A stretch of DNA of 64,000 nt, taken from assembly GCF_013368755.1 (NCBI RefSeq), contig NC_049566.1, forward strand, positions 992,001 through 1,056,000, given 5' to 3'. Shown here one piece after another: positions 45,909 through 57,450 of the stretch. The stretch's first letter is position 1; every line of letters begins with the position of its first letter. This DNA is from Talaromyces rugulosus (Eukaryota > Ascomycota > Eurotiomycetes > Eurotiales > Trichocomaceae). The notes below the pieces were generated by a model that worked only from the letters and a program-made list of their open reading frames with translations, did not search any database and was not told where the DNA came from. Made by a program: the position numbers and the translations under genes.

Positions 45909-46886
45909 GTTGGCCGGTGGGGTTTCGGAAAGGGAGGAAGTAAACCAGAAGCTCAAGAGTGACTGCCTCGTCTCGCTCGTGGTTTATGAACAAGACAGAT
46001 GGAATGGAATGTCTCAAGGCGAGTGATCCCGGCAAAACGATCACATGAAAGTGTTGACTAAGGAGACTGGCAAGACAAAAGACGGCGATGGGGGAACCGG
46101 CTGAGTCAGGGATTCGAGACGGTGGATAAGGCGACTAGGAGGATGCAGCGGTGGCTTCACTGTATACCATGCACTGTCCTCAATAGAGCAGGGGAGCAGT
46201 CGCGGTGGTCACCGAAATCCAAGATGGACGTAACGAGTCGTGGGCGCAACTCAGAGCAGGGCCCTGCAGTCATGCCCTCCGCATCCTTCTCCAAGGGGGA
46301 GAAAAGAGGCTCGATGGAGAAGCCTCGGTGAGTCTCACAGTGCTGAGAGTGTGAGAGGCCGTAATTGCGAGGGGGGGGACGAAGCGGAATATGAGGTCGT
46401 GGTGGTGGTGGTGGTGGTGGACAGCGTTCGTGATGAAGCAAGCACGGGGTGGTGCAGCCAGGTTGTGTTGGGTCCCTTTGGGTCAGTCTAGCCCGAAGGA
46501 ACTTGCACGAAGGGCCGCCACACAGTAGTACACCGGCTACGGCGGGGCGCCGCGGGCCACTGGCGCAGTCCGGCGAGCTGCAACTGCAGGTGCGCCGCGT
46601 TCGATGCTGTTCCCTGACAAGCTTGCCTACCTTCCTTACTGCCTGCCTATCTCCGATACTGTTCGCTCGACGCCCACCCCGCGCATTCTGTCGATTCGAA
46701 GGCTTAGCGCGCGTGTCAATCTCTGAAAAAGAAGCATCTTTTCGCATTCTCGACCCTGTCTCCCGGCCGTCCGTCGACACTCGTCCTATACCAACAGCTG
46801 TTTCGTTCGCGCAGGGTCGCAGACGAGCTGCTGCCAGCGTCTTTTGTTCAGCCTCTTCAGTAACGTGAAGGAAAACAGTCGCAATC
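45909..46886. promoter_or_regulatory. Divergent promoter, rom2/V-ATPase c
   Basis: A 978-bp gap between divergent starts, GC-rich with a GGT/TGG run at 46400-46422 and a G run at 46371-46379. A 301-codon frame on the minus strand (46157-47062) overlaps V-ATPase exons and is low-complexity, so it is not called. Confidence 0.55.
46400..46422. repeat. GGT trinucleotide run
   Basis: About seven GGT units in the rom2/V-ATPase promoter region. A simple microsatellite; no further role is evident. Confidence 0.75.
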
Positions 46887-47774
46887 ATGGCGGACAGTGA
46901 ATATTCTCCAAAGTTCGCTCCGTTCTTCTCTTTCGTACGTGCTGCGTAACAAACTCCCTTTTTGGTGTCTCGTTCTGACAATGGCAACAGGCAGGAGTCG
47001 CTGCTGCGGTTAGTGTCCCTCGGAATCCCCTTTGCCCCTTTGTCTTTTTTACTAACTGGCATGTTTGAACAGATGATATTTGGCGGTACGTGAAAATACT
47101 GTTCTCGCTTGTGCTTCGGTCTACGGTTTACTTACACACCACAGCAATGGGTGCCGCTTATGGGACTGCCAAGTCAGGTATTGGAATTGCTGGAATAGGA
47201 CAATACAGGCCCGATTTGATTATGAAAGTGCGTTCATGTCGCCCCACTTTGGGATTCTGGCTGATGAATTGGTAGTCATTGATTCCGGTGGTCATGTCCG
47301 GTATTATCGCGGTATATGGTCTGGTCATTGCGGTTCTAATTAGCGGAGCTTTGAACCCTCCCCCTACTCAAAACACCAGTCTTTACACGTGAGGTTCCCG
47401 CTGTGAATATTTAAAAATGTGGGTTATCCTTCGTACTAATGCCGCCTTGGTACAGGAGCTTTATGCATCTCGGGTCCGGTCTTTCTGTCGGATTGGCTGG
47501 ATTGGCTGCCGGATATACTATTGGAATTGTGGGAGATGCTGTAAGATTACCCAAGTCCTTTCTTAGTCACTATGTCCTAACGATTTTATTTAGGGGGTCC
47601 GGGCATATATGCAGCAATCACGAGTATACGTTGGAATGATCCTCATCTTGATTTTTGGTGAAGTTCTAGGGCTTTATGGGTGAGACCCCTGTGATGATTT
47701 TAATGTCTTCTCGCTAATGAAAAAAATATAGTTTGATTGTCGGGCTTATTCTCAACTCTCGCAGTGGTGGTTAG
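46887..47774 (+). CDS. vma3: V-ATPase proteolipid subunit c
   Basis: Eight exons (46887-46934, 46991-47008, 47073-47085, 47145-47227, 47276-47388, 47456-47540, 47594-47679, 47732-47774) give 162 residues, the normal length. Four membrane helices are clear: [56 protein letters not shown] and [17 protein letters not shown]. The proton-carrying Glu is in IFGEVLG of helix 4. [16 protein letters not shown] is the conserved loop. The c ring turns in the membrane of vacuoles and Golgi to pump protons. Exons 2 and 3 are only 18 and 13 nt, so automatic gene callers may miss them; they are needed to form helix 1. Confidence 0.93.
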
Positions 47775-48506
47775 TTTGATATTGTCTCAGCCCGCTAGTA
47801 TATAAGTTGCCGGAGTCGCAGTCGCGCGACCTCTACTTCAACACGATTTCCTACCGTGGCGCATAATGCTTCTCTTTTGGTTAAAGACCGACATTTTATT
47901 CTCTGGGGTCTTGTCTCTCCCATTCCTCCAAATACCGGGGTATCAGGGCGCGATTCCCGAGCCGCATATCTATACATAGATTTACTTAGGCGCCCGTCAC
48001 AGTTGTATGAATACAAGCATGGATCATTGACGTAACTTAACTCTTAGGAGTTTTACTTAGAGTAAATAAATAGCAACCGCAGACAGTAGTATGGTTGTTC
48101 TGGGGCGAAGGCCTCCGGAGTGTGTCAGACAGCCCCGCCAAGATACGTCAGAGTTCCTTCCCGCAAACGCTTCAGCCGCCAGAAACCACTCGTCAGCACG
48201 CGGCGGCTTTGGACGAGCTCCATGATGAGACTTGTCGTATACTCCATCGAGATCGCAACTGCGCCTTAACTTAACGCTTGGTGTCCAATAATACCTTTTG
48301 CTGTCGAGCCATTCCCGTCGCTCATGTCATAACCAACCGCGAACTCTGTCTCTCCCCATTGACCGATAGGGACTTCCGCTCTGCGACTTGCGATTTCGGA
48401 GATCGTCCAAACCTTACGCTTTAAACGAACGAACTTTTTTTTCTCCCGGTCGCCTTATACTACACTCGCCTTTCATTTTGCAATCGAGACATGCTTTGTC
48501 GTTACA
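47775..48506. other. Intergenic, PKA gene promoter
   Basis: A 732-bp spacer between two genes in the same direction. It must hold the terminator of the V-ATPase gene and the promoter and leader of the kinase gene. C/T-rich tracts precede the kinase ATG. Confidence 0.55.
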
Positions 48507-49912
48507 ATGGCTACGGAAACAGTCCAACCCACGACACATGAAGAAGGGACGAATGGCGATTTGACAGAACCCGGGGCGCAGTACAAGTGTGATGGGAACA
48601 ACGCCGACCAGGAGAAACAACAGATCTCTTCGGTTCTTGTCAGCCCGAAGAATCCTTCGGATGGGTACGCGGTCGCTGATTCTCCTGGGGTGAGACATCT
48701 GGGCGAGTCAAGCCATGGTCTGAGCGTATATGATTTTGAATTGATAAAGACATTGGGCACTGGTATATAACACGAGGTGTCTCAAAATCGTTTGGCTTGA
48801 AAAAATGTCTTACTGAGGTTACAGGTACTTTTGCTCGTGTCTGGCTTACACGCTTGAAAAATAGCCCTCGAAAAGATAAAGTATACGCATTGAAAATTCT
48901 CCGCAAAGCAGACGGTACGCATGATATTCCACCCTTGGTTGTATAAACAGTATAGTTGACATCTGCTCCAGTGATAAAACTCAAACAAGTCGAACATGTT
49001 CGAAACGAACGCAGGACGCTTGCTGCAGTTGCAGGCCACCCCTTCATTACATCGATGATCACTACATTTTCAGACGAGCAGTCTTTATATATGCTGGTAT
49101 GCCCATATTTGCTGCCCAGAAGACCAATTCCCTGTGGTCTGCGTTGCGCATGTGGTACAGAGCGTGTAAGCTGATTTACTTATGTTCAGTTGGAATACTG
49201 CCCTGGTGGCGAAATTTTCAGCTATCTACGACGCGCACGTTCGTTCAACGAGGCGACCTCCAAGTTTTATGCCGCCGAGATTACAATGATAATCCAGTAC
49301 TTGCACGACGTTCAAGGGGTCGCATACCGTGACCTGAAGCCCGAGAACATACTTTTGGGCGCAGACGGCCATATCAAGCTAGTTGATTTTGGGTTCGCCA
49401 AACAAGTGGGTAACCGCGAGACATATACACTATGCGGGACCCCGGACTACCTGGCACCGGAGGTTATTCATAACTGTGGACACGGGCTTGCTGTGGACTG
49501 GTGGGCTCTAGGAATTCTGATCTACGAGTTTTTGGTCGGCCAGCCTCCGTTCTGGGACCAGAACGTGATGCGACTATACGAACAGATTGTCGAAGGCCGA
49601 CTTCGCTTTCCACAGACGATGAGTCCTGCTGCGCGGGACATCATTTCGCAACTATGCAAGACTGATGTGACCAAGCGCCTGGGACACATTCAAGGAGGAG
49701 CGGCGCGCGTCAAGGCACACCCGTGGTTTGATAGCATCAACTGGGATGACCTCTATTATCGACGCATCCCAGGACCCATCATTCCTCGAGTCGGACATGT
49801 GGCTGACGCAGCTAATTTTGAAGAATATCCGCCTCCACCACACCCTGATACGTTGGAAGTTTACACTGACGATATGAGAGAAAAGTACGAACCGCTTTTC
49901 AGCGATTTTTGA
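48507..49912 (+). CDS. pkaC2: cAMP-dependent kinase catalytic subunit, second type (PkaC2/PkaB)
   Basis: Four exons (48507-48762, 48825-48914, 48972-49096, 49190-49912) encode 397 residues. The AGC-kinase core is complete: Gly loop LGTGTFARVWL formed at the first splice, YALKILRK with the catalytic Lys, YRDLKPENILL, LVDFGFAKQV and activation loop TYTLCGTPDYLAPEV with its phospho-Thr. The C-terminal tail ends EPLFSDF, the hydrophobic motif of PKA. The N-terminal 75 residues are polar and unlike the Gln-rich N-terminus of the main PkaA, so this is the second catalytic subunit found in Pezizomycotina, which modulates germination and stress response. The 93-nt third intron is the longest in the gene. 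Confidence 0.88.
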
Positions 49913-50848
49913 TCACTATATTCTTGTCTTTTTTTTTTCGCCATTCATTGTCTACTTATCTCTATTAGCACTCCTTTTACTCCTTGGGCTTTCCCCCCTT
50001 GGACATTGGATGCCTGGTCCTGCATTAGCCTCCATTTGAGAGGCCGGCCCTTTTCTGTTGAACGACCATCTTTAACGGCCGATTCATATATGATATTTAT
50101 ACCCTCTGGAAGGTCTTTTTTCTGAACATAGTGTGACTTTTGTGATTTATTTATTGTCTTTTGATTCTCATGTGACATGTTGTTTTAGTGACTTCCCAAG
50201 AGATGTCCTTTCGCTGAATGGTGACTGGCTCTGGGTATTTCCCCGTCTGTTTATTTTATTTCATTTTTTCTTCTTCCCTCTTCTCCTTGAACTTTTTCAA
50301 GCCCATACTTTCCTTGTCCAACTTTTTTTTTGGCAATTACCTGCAGTTGATATATTACCCAAACCAGTGTGGCTAAGCCACTAGGCACACGCATTCAAGT
50401 ATATACCTATTCACAAAGAATGACATCGACAGTATATACAGATAAAATTCGATACTTACTAGATTGGTGATACGCATTATTTACTATCAATTGGTCTTCA
50501 AGATTTGACATCTACTCAACTGCAGCAATCGGTAGCCACAGCTTCAATGTTGACTCATTCGCATTACATACGGCGAATACTAGCGTACAAAATAATCATC
50601 TTCCCCCATAGGACGGACAGGGTCCTTCAACGACACCAGTTGATATTTGATCAATTGATGTAACAGCCAGAAATCCAAAATAAAAAAAGAAAAACCCCTA
50701 AAAGAACGCCTTGCTAATGCAATTCACCGCTTGTTCCCAAAATTGGGCCTTATATCGACAATGTAAGAAAGAAGAATGATCTAAAAATGTATATGAAAAA
50801 AGGCGGATGAAATGACTGGATATATGTTGGGTGGGTGTGTAAATGGTA
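49913..50848. other. Intergenic, convergent pkaC2/och1
   Basis: A 936-bp spacer between two gene ends with T-rich tracts (49928-49939, 50245-50340). Likely 3' UTRs; no gene seen. Confidence 0.55.
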
Positions 50849-52027
50849 TTACCACTCAACTCCGATGTGTCGCTCTTCTTGCGGTTTCCAAGATCCTGAA
50901 ACAAATAGTCAGTATTCTGGTTTGGAGGGGATACTATTGGTGAAAGCAGAGAAGAGGGGGGGGATACCTTCAAAATCATGCAGGACAAAGGCCAACGGGT
51001 GATCGGGTTCTTCGGCGCCCATTTGCCTGACTCCAGGGCTGAAGCTCGTAATCGGCAGAATGGCCACATCGCCTACTTTTTTCTGCACAGTCAAGCCAGT
51101 AAAGTCTTCGTACGTGACATTTCGGGTCTCTTCGTTTTTGAAGTACTCCGGGTCGTTGAAGTAGCGGAAAATAGAATCGGTCCAAACCGCAGGGCCGGTG
51201 AACTCGACAATTGACTTGTCCATCCTGGACATGGTCAGGATTCCCTCTCGTTTCATCCGCAATGTGTCCTCCACAATGGTCGCAACTATGTCGCGGAGAA
51301 TGGGGTGTCCAGGCTTGGATTGTATGGTCCATTGACAGAATTGGATTCTCCGCGAATACCAATCATGCCAATCTGGACGGTCGGGGTCAGCTTCAATGCC
51401 GACGATCAGACCCACGGACAATCGGTCCATGTCGTCAGGGAGCCAATTGATGGCGGGTTGAAGAGCTTCAGTGTCAATGTCGGAGTATATTCCTCCCCGG
51501 GCCAGCAGAATCAAATAGCGAAACAAATCGGCTTTTAACACGGGAATTGGTAGCGACTCATATGCCTCGATTACTTCGGGAATGGCCCCGAACAAATACC
51601 GAATCAGATGCTCGGCGGTCTTATCGGCCAGGACTTCGTGAACGAAGCCTGGGTGTAATTCGGACCAGGACTCCTCCTGCGGCCGCAATTCGTCTTGAAA
51701 CCAGCTAGACGATGGCGCATACTTCCACGTTTGCCAAATATAGGCGGGGAACTTGGTGTCTAAGTCATAGGGGTATTGATATCGCAGTCGTTCCCGAAGA
51801 GGGCGATTGGCCATGTCCTCGAGGGTTACCTGGGCGTGTTGTCTCTTCCCCGCATGGGTCCTAGCTTGTGGCGGAACATTAACTGGCTTCTCTGCGTTTT
51901 CGGGTGGCGTATCATCAGAAGTTGTCGACGACGACGACGAGGAGGAGGTGGAGGAGGAGGATCGCAGCAAAAGGACAAAGGCGAAAAGCAGCACGATGGC
52001 GACGAGCCCGCGTCGAAGGGGGGCCAT
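50849..52027 (-). CDS. och1: Initiating alpha-1,6-mannosyltransferase Och1 (GT32)
   Basis: Two exons (52027-50968, 50895-50849) give 368 residues. A type II anchor lies at about 7-21 (GLVAIVLLFAFVLLL) and is followed by a Ser run (about 23-35), the usual Golgi stem. The GT32 domain has FPAYIWQTWKYAP, VLKADLFRYLIL and the DxD motif in GGIYSDIDTEAL (Asp 183 and 185), which binds Mn and GDP-mannose. The second exon codes only the last 15 residues, SWKPQEERHIGVEW, giving the conserved FEGSWK junction. Och1 adds the first outer-chain mannose to N-glycans in the cis-Golgi. Several Och1 paralogues occur in these fungi, so this may not be the major one. Confidence 0.88.
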
Positions 52028-54440
52028 GTTGGGGACGTTAGAAGGCTGCTTGCTGCAGTCTCAAGCTCGAGAGCAAGAAGACAAGAGTCGTCTGATCACG
52101 ACTTGGCGTACACAAGCTCGGCTGACGCTCCGGTTTAGATGCGAAATGAGACAATAGGCCAGCTCTGGCGGTATCACACAGGAGAGCGGGACATCGGACT
52201 GGACAAGGGAACGAAAAAGACAGAACAGGAAAAAATCAACGGCACAAGGTAGGCATGACGAGTTTATTATCAGCAAAACAGCGAAGCGGAAGTTAGTCGG
52301 CAAGACGAAGGGTCCAAAGTTCCACGGAGTCGGGTGGGACTGGGAGACTTTCTGGATGAGGCAAGGCCGCAGTTTCAGTCGCCCGTGTCAGGGAACAAAT
52401 ACGCCGTTCCCTGGTAATATTACCGAGATCGACAGCCCTAAGGGGGCCGAATGCAACGAGCACTTCTGCAGTGATACAATACGTAGTAATAATAATACAG
52501 CGAGGCAGTTGACATTATCATTATTCGGGCGTGCGTGCGTGGTCCCAAGGTGGCGCGGGCTAAAGCTGTCTGAATCGCTGCTAAAATGGCTAAGCCAGGT
52601 ACGTAGGCCGATGACGTCGTCTGTATTTATTTTTCAAGGTGCGTATCTGGGAGTATACGGCAAACTTTCGCGGCGTGTTGTAGTATGCTGTTCCTGATCG
52701 CAGATCACCCTGATGATGACCATGACTGCGATCTCTCGGGCGATCTTACCCATTGTCCGACTTGCCCTGAATTTTTTCTTTCTTTCTCCTCTTTTTTCCC
52801 TAGTACTACTAGCATCTTTTAACCTTTCTGGTCCAGTGGGGAAACAACGGGCGAAAATACTAAATGTAACTGCCAGGATTGATGGGCGGTATTTCATTGC
52901 ATTTTGCGCCTGGCGATCACTTGTCTCATTTGTCATTTAATTACACATCCTTGACAGGCACATATTATTAATATATGCTGTGGTTCGCAGTAATAATAGA
53001 GCGATGATCTATATTAATTAATTTATATTACTTGCTGCTTGCATACAAATACTACATAGCATGCACCTGTATCCGGTAAACGTCGAACCCGTACGTGTGA
53101 CAAAAAATACTCAATACGTGACAAAACCAACAGCTGCCGATCGCCGAGACAAGCCACCATCTCTGCCTTTGACAACCCGCAAGTTGCAACTCCAGCGTAT
53201 TCCTTGTTCCCTTTTTGTTTATACCCCATGACAGCACGGCTCGAAATAGCCTTTGCTATTTTCATCCATCAATTCATCAGTATCATCAATCAGCCTACGA
53301 TAATACCGGATTGATACCAATTGTTTTCGTCATCGAGCCGCGTCATCGGCCTGCGCAACATCAAGATGCTTGAAATCACTGACTTATCAGCGCCTGTAGC
53401 GGATTCCACGTTCTTAGTCCAGGAAATTGCGCGGTAGGGCGTGCGTGCTGCTGACGTACAGCCATTGGAGACTGCGTAGCGTCTGGTAGGATTGAATTGC
53501 CACACCTGGTATTCGAAATACTTTGCTTTAGATAAGAGCGAGTATAGTGGTATACAAGTCAGAGACGAGATGACGACGACTTTTTGCCAGTTAAAAAAAA
53601 AAAAAAATGACAGCAATGAGCGTGTCCGGGTCTGAATTCTCTACAAGGCCCCTTATCAGTTTACGTATGCCACACTCAACTTAACTTTTATTATTATCAA
53701 TATTCCGTGGCCATTGCTCGGATATCGAGGTTCAAGAAACAATTACAGCCTGTTTTGATGGGTAGATAACAAAGAATGTTTCTCGTCACCGGGCGAGGTC
53801 GCCGCGATGGGCCTATAACCCAATGAGATTGTGCTTCGAGAAATACAACCTCTCTATCCATCTACAGAATGAACAATCATCTGTATACGATGACTTCATG
53901 ATTTTCGACGGCGCCAAGCTTTTGGAGTGGGCCTCCCGCGGCCGCTAAACCGAAAGAGGGCCAGCCAATGACGTGGCTGGCCGAGACACACGTGGCCTGT
54001 CGGTCTGAGAGAAACCATTAATTATTTAATTCGATATAATATTAATAATATTAAAGCAAAATAATTTGCTGATGCAATATTATTCAAAGAACTGTGTCCA
54101 TTATTCATTGCCGACTTGTCAATGATCTCTCGAAGAAGAGGGAAAGCTATGATCCGTCGTCGAAGCAGAATCACCGAAACAGAGAACTTCTCCTATGTGA
54201 ATTAATGAATTTTATTTGCAGTAATAGATACAAATATATTCCCTATTCTATTTATCACCAAGTTATCGACAAAGATAAATTGTATATACTTCAGTTTCTC
54301 TCAGCCAATCAGAAAGCAGGCACATGACGTGCTCGTATGCGGGGTGCGGAGAACTTTTTTGCTCCTGCGGTAAACCTCGTCTCTATCTCTCGCGTGAACT
54401 ACAACATAGCACCAGCAGCCCCCATCGTTTTCGCCGGCAA
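52028..54440. other. Intergenic, 2.4 kb between och1 and cysA
   Basis: A long, mostly AT-rich gap between two divergent starts. Short frames (for example 52634-52936 and 53290-53616) show no domain. An A run lies at 53594-53606, AT-only stretches at 52960-53030 and 54010-54065, and CACGTG at 53989-53994. It may hide a small or non-coding transcript, but I see nothing to support one. Confidence 0.5.
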
Positions 54441-56012
54441 ATGATGAATCCAGCTTTTCGAGGCGCCGCGCGCCGCGCATCGTGCAACTGGCGAGCAGCA
54501 AACCCTGCGCGGCGCGCGAATCTTGGTCTTTCCAGCACATACAACACCTCGCCACAATGGCGTCTCATCCACTCCAACTCACGTCGCAGCCCTCAGCCTG
54601 CCGTCTCACACGAACAGATCCAAGATTCCTCGAACCCTGCCATGTCGTTTCCCTGCCTCGATGCCCAGGATGCCAGAACCGCAACCCTCTCCGCGCGATC
54701 CCTAAACTCGGGCCCAGAGCCGTCATATACTACCGGCCATCACGAAAACTTCCACAGCAAGGAACCTTTTTTGCTAGACTGGGGCGGTATACTTCCTGAA
54801 TTCAACATTGCCTACGAGGCTTGGGGAACCCTGAATGCAGACAAGAGCAACGCAATCCTGCTGCACACTGGTTTATCAGCCTCCAGCCATGCGCACAGCA
54901 CCCCTTCAAATTCAAAGAATGGATGGTGGGAAAAATTCATTGGACCAGGAGCACCCTTGGATACGAATAAATACTTTGTCATTTGCACAAACGTGATCGG
55001 CGGATGCTACGGAAGTACAGGCCCTTCGTCTATCGACCCATCCGACGGCAAACGATATGCGACTCGATTCCCTATCTTGACAATGGAGGATATGGTTCGC
55101 GCCCAATTTAGACTACTTAACTCCTTGGGAATCAAGAAGCTGCACGCGTCAGTCGGGTCAAGTATGGGAGGCATGCAGAGCTTGGCTGCCGGCGTGCTAT
55201 TCCCGGAAAGAATAGGAAGAGTCGTTAGCATCAGCGGATGTGCACGTAGCCACCCATACAGCATTGCGATGAGGCATACACAGCGTCAGGTTCTGATGAT
55301 GGATCCTAACTGGCAGCGAGGATTCTACTATGACTTGATCCCGCCTCACTCCGGAATGAAGCTGGCACGTGAGATTGCTACAGTCACCTACCGGAGTGGG
55401 CCTGAATGGGAAAAGAGATTTGGAAGGAAGCGAGCAGATCCCAGCAAGCAGCCCGCCCTGTGTCCAGACTTCCTCATCGAAACCTACCTCGACCATGCTG
55501 GGGAGAAATTCTGTCTCGAGTATGACCCAAACAGTTTATTGTACGTCTCGAAAGCGATGGATCTCTTCGACTTGGGCCACGACCATCAAAAAGAAACTCG
55601 TGCAAGAAGAGAACAGAATGCGAAGAATGCTGCGCAAGGCAAGGTTGAGACCAACGATGCCTCTTGCAGTCTGACGTTGCCAGACCAGCCGTACGAAGAA
55701 CAGCCCTCGGTCACAAGTTCCGTCACGCCGATGAACGAGCCAGCCACGGGTGAGTTGACAACCGGCCCACCCGAAGATCTCGTTCGCGGAATGGCGCCTT
55801 TGAAGGATCACCCAGTGCTGGTGATGGGTGTCGCAAGTGATATTCTCTTCCCGGCGTGGCAGCAACGTGAGATTGCAGAGACCTTGCTCGCATCTGGTAA
55901 CAAACATGTCGAGCATGTCGAACTAGGAGAGGATGTTTCGCTCTTCGGACATGACACGTTTTTGCTGGATCTTGAGAACATTGGTGGAAGATTGGGAAAG
56001 TTTTTGGGTTAA
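54441..56012 (+). CDS. cysA: Serine O-acetyltransferase CysA (homoserine-acetyltransferase fold)
   Basis: One exon, 523 residues from the double ATG at 54441. An upstream in-frame ATG (54324) is possible, but from 54441 the first 45 residues form a clean mitochondrial presequence (many Arg, no acids). The alpha/beta-hydrolase core shows [22 protein letters not shown], the nucleophile elbow GSSMGG (Ser about 241), and the late Asp and His in GVASDILFP and FGHDTFLL. Aspergillus CysA was shown to be a serine acetyltransferase that resembles homoserine O-acetyltransferases, and its length of about 525 residues matches. It would make O-acetylserine from serine and acetyl-CoA, the first step of cysteine synthesis, in mitochondria. 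A Gln/Glu-rich insert near 415-460 is typical of the group. Confidence 0.88.
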   Translation: MMNPAFRGAARRASCNWRAANPARRANLGLSSTYNTSPQWRLIHSNSRRSPQPAVSHEQIQDSSNPAMSFPCLDAQDARTATLSARSLNSGPEPSYTTGHHENFHSKEPFLLDWGGILPEFNIAYEAWGTLNADKSNAILLHTGLSASSHAHSTPSNSKNGWWEKFIGPGAPLDTNKYFVICTNVIGGCYGSTGPSSIDPSDGKRYATRFPILTMEDMVRAQFRLLNSLGIKKLHASVGSSMGGMQSLAAGVLFPERIGRVVSISGCARSHPYSIAMRHTQRQVLMMDPNWQRGFYYDLIPPHSGMKLAREIATVTYRSGPEWEKRFGRKRADPSKQPALCPDFLIETYLDHAGEKFCLEYDPNSLLYVSKAMDLFDLGHDHQKETRARREQNAKNAAQGKVETNDASCSLTLPDQPYEEQPSVTSSVTPMNEPATGELTTGPPEDLVRGMAPLKDHPVLVMGVASDILFPAWQQREIAETLLASGNKHVEHVELGEDVSLFGHDTFLLDLENIGGRLGKFLG

Positions 56013-57450
56013 AAAAAAAGGTCTTTTTGTGTATTATATTATAGCGTTCTGGCATTGGAGGCGTTTTAACATTATCCCCCCTTTATACATCCATTGATGT
56101 ATTCAGTGTAAATTACATTCAAAATGACATTTATTTCCATATGTAATTTTTTCTATGTGCACGCAGCCAAGCAATACTATTCCGGTATGTGATTTTGAAT
56201 GATTTAATTAAGAACAACATTGAAATAAAATAAGCCCTCAGATTAGCTCTCTCTGGTTCGCACCGGTCTCCAGGCATCATTTCCATAGAAATGGAGAATT
56301 GTGTTTTGCCGGATACCTCAACTTTGGCTTTTGGATACAACTGTTCATCACCGGGCTAACGGCATACATAAAACGAAATCAATTAAACTGCAGAAAAGAA
56401 TCTACGAGAAAAAATAGTTATGTTTGATGAGGCGATCACATTAGAACGCGGAGCTGTCATGAGTTAGTGTGGGAGGCACGAGGTACATTGGAATTTTTTT
56501 TTGTTAAAGCTAATGAGCCATTGATACAACAAAAACGGAAAGGAGGTTGGGCAGGGGATTCTAAGAAGCATGTCCGTAGCCTGTTCAGATTGAAAACTAC
56601 ATACTCGTCAACAGCCTGCTGCACGCGGTTACCCTGGGAGGGCAGCACGCGGAGCATCAAACACCGTAGTGCCTTGCCTCTGAGGTGTCCTAAGTGTTGG
56701 GGTCATCATATAGACATCATTGGACCATGCTTAGTGGAAATGTTGTAGGGGTTGAGGTTGTAAATTGAGGGAATAAAAGTGTTGAACTCGAGAGACTCGG
56801 TGACCATCATCATTAAATGGTCAAGAACCTCGCGAGAGACACATACAGACATAACGATTTCAAAACCTGATGACAGGGCGCGTTAGTCGACGATACAAGT
56901 TCAGTTGAAAGCATCAACATCACTACACTGGCTGAACTGCAGTGGCTCTCAGATTTCTGTTCACCTGCATCAACCACGTTTGGACACGTCTTCTTCCACC
57001 GGCCTCGCACAAACAAGACTGGGGATGAAGTCCATGTGGTCTTCCAAATAATAATGCGAGACCAGCGTGTTCAGGAGCTCATGTGAGAATTTTCATCACT
57101 GAGACGTGCACAGTCCTGCCACATGAAATGATATTCAGCGGTGCGAGAACATGTCGCGGTTTGTTGTGTTGGGTTGAGAAAAAGACGCGAAAAATCCCGT
57201 TCCGAGCTATAAGTAAGGTGGAGCTAGGCGAGCTGGATTATTCTCGGCCCGAGGCTTCTCGAGCACGTGACATGTCTGCTTACTTTTATATAGTACTATA
57301 GTATCTGCAGGACCTGCACGTGACAATGTCGTGGTCCAGTGGGAGTGGTGGGCAGCAAGCAATGCATCATTAGGTATCTATTATCCCTTATCCTCTCCAG
57401 AGAGGTCATCCTCTTCTTCACCATGGTCAATTTCACTGACGCTGCCCGCC
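56013..57450. other. Intergenic, 1.4 kb, promoter of TcdA-like gene
   Basis: Same-strand spacer between cysA and the E1-like gene. The left part is AT-rich; the right part holds paired CACGTGAC sites. Short frames inside show no domain. Confidence 0.5.
57264..57324 (+). promoter_or_regulatory. Paired CACGTGAC boxes
   Basis: Two identical CACGTGAC octamers (57264-57271 and 57317-57324) 53 bp apart, with a TATA-like TTTATATAGTA between them and 127 bp from the second to the ATG. E-box sites of this kind bind Cbf1-like or other bHLH factors; binding here is inferred. Confidence 0.5.

Noticed and set aside
46157..47062. A 301-codon open frame on the minus strand
   Set aside because: It covers the rom2/V-ATPase promoter and the first V-ATPase exons in antisense, is Arg/Pro-rich low complexity, and shows no domain.
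54324..54440. N-terminal extension of cysA from an earlier ATG
   Set aside because: The extension is Cys-rich and unlike a presequence, while the double ATG at 54441 gives the expected length and targeting peptide.
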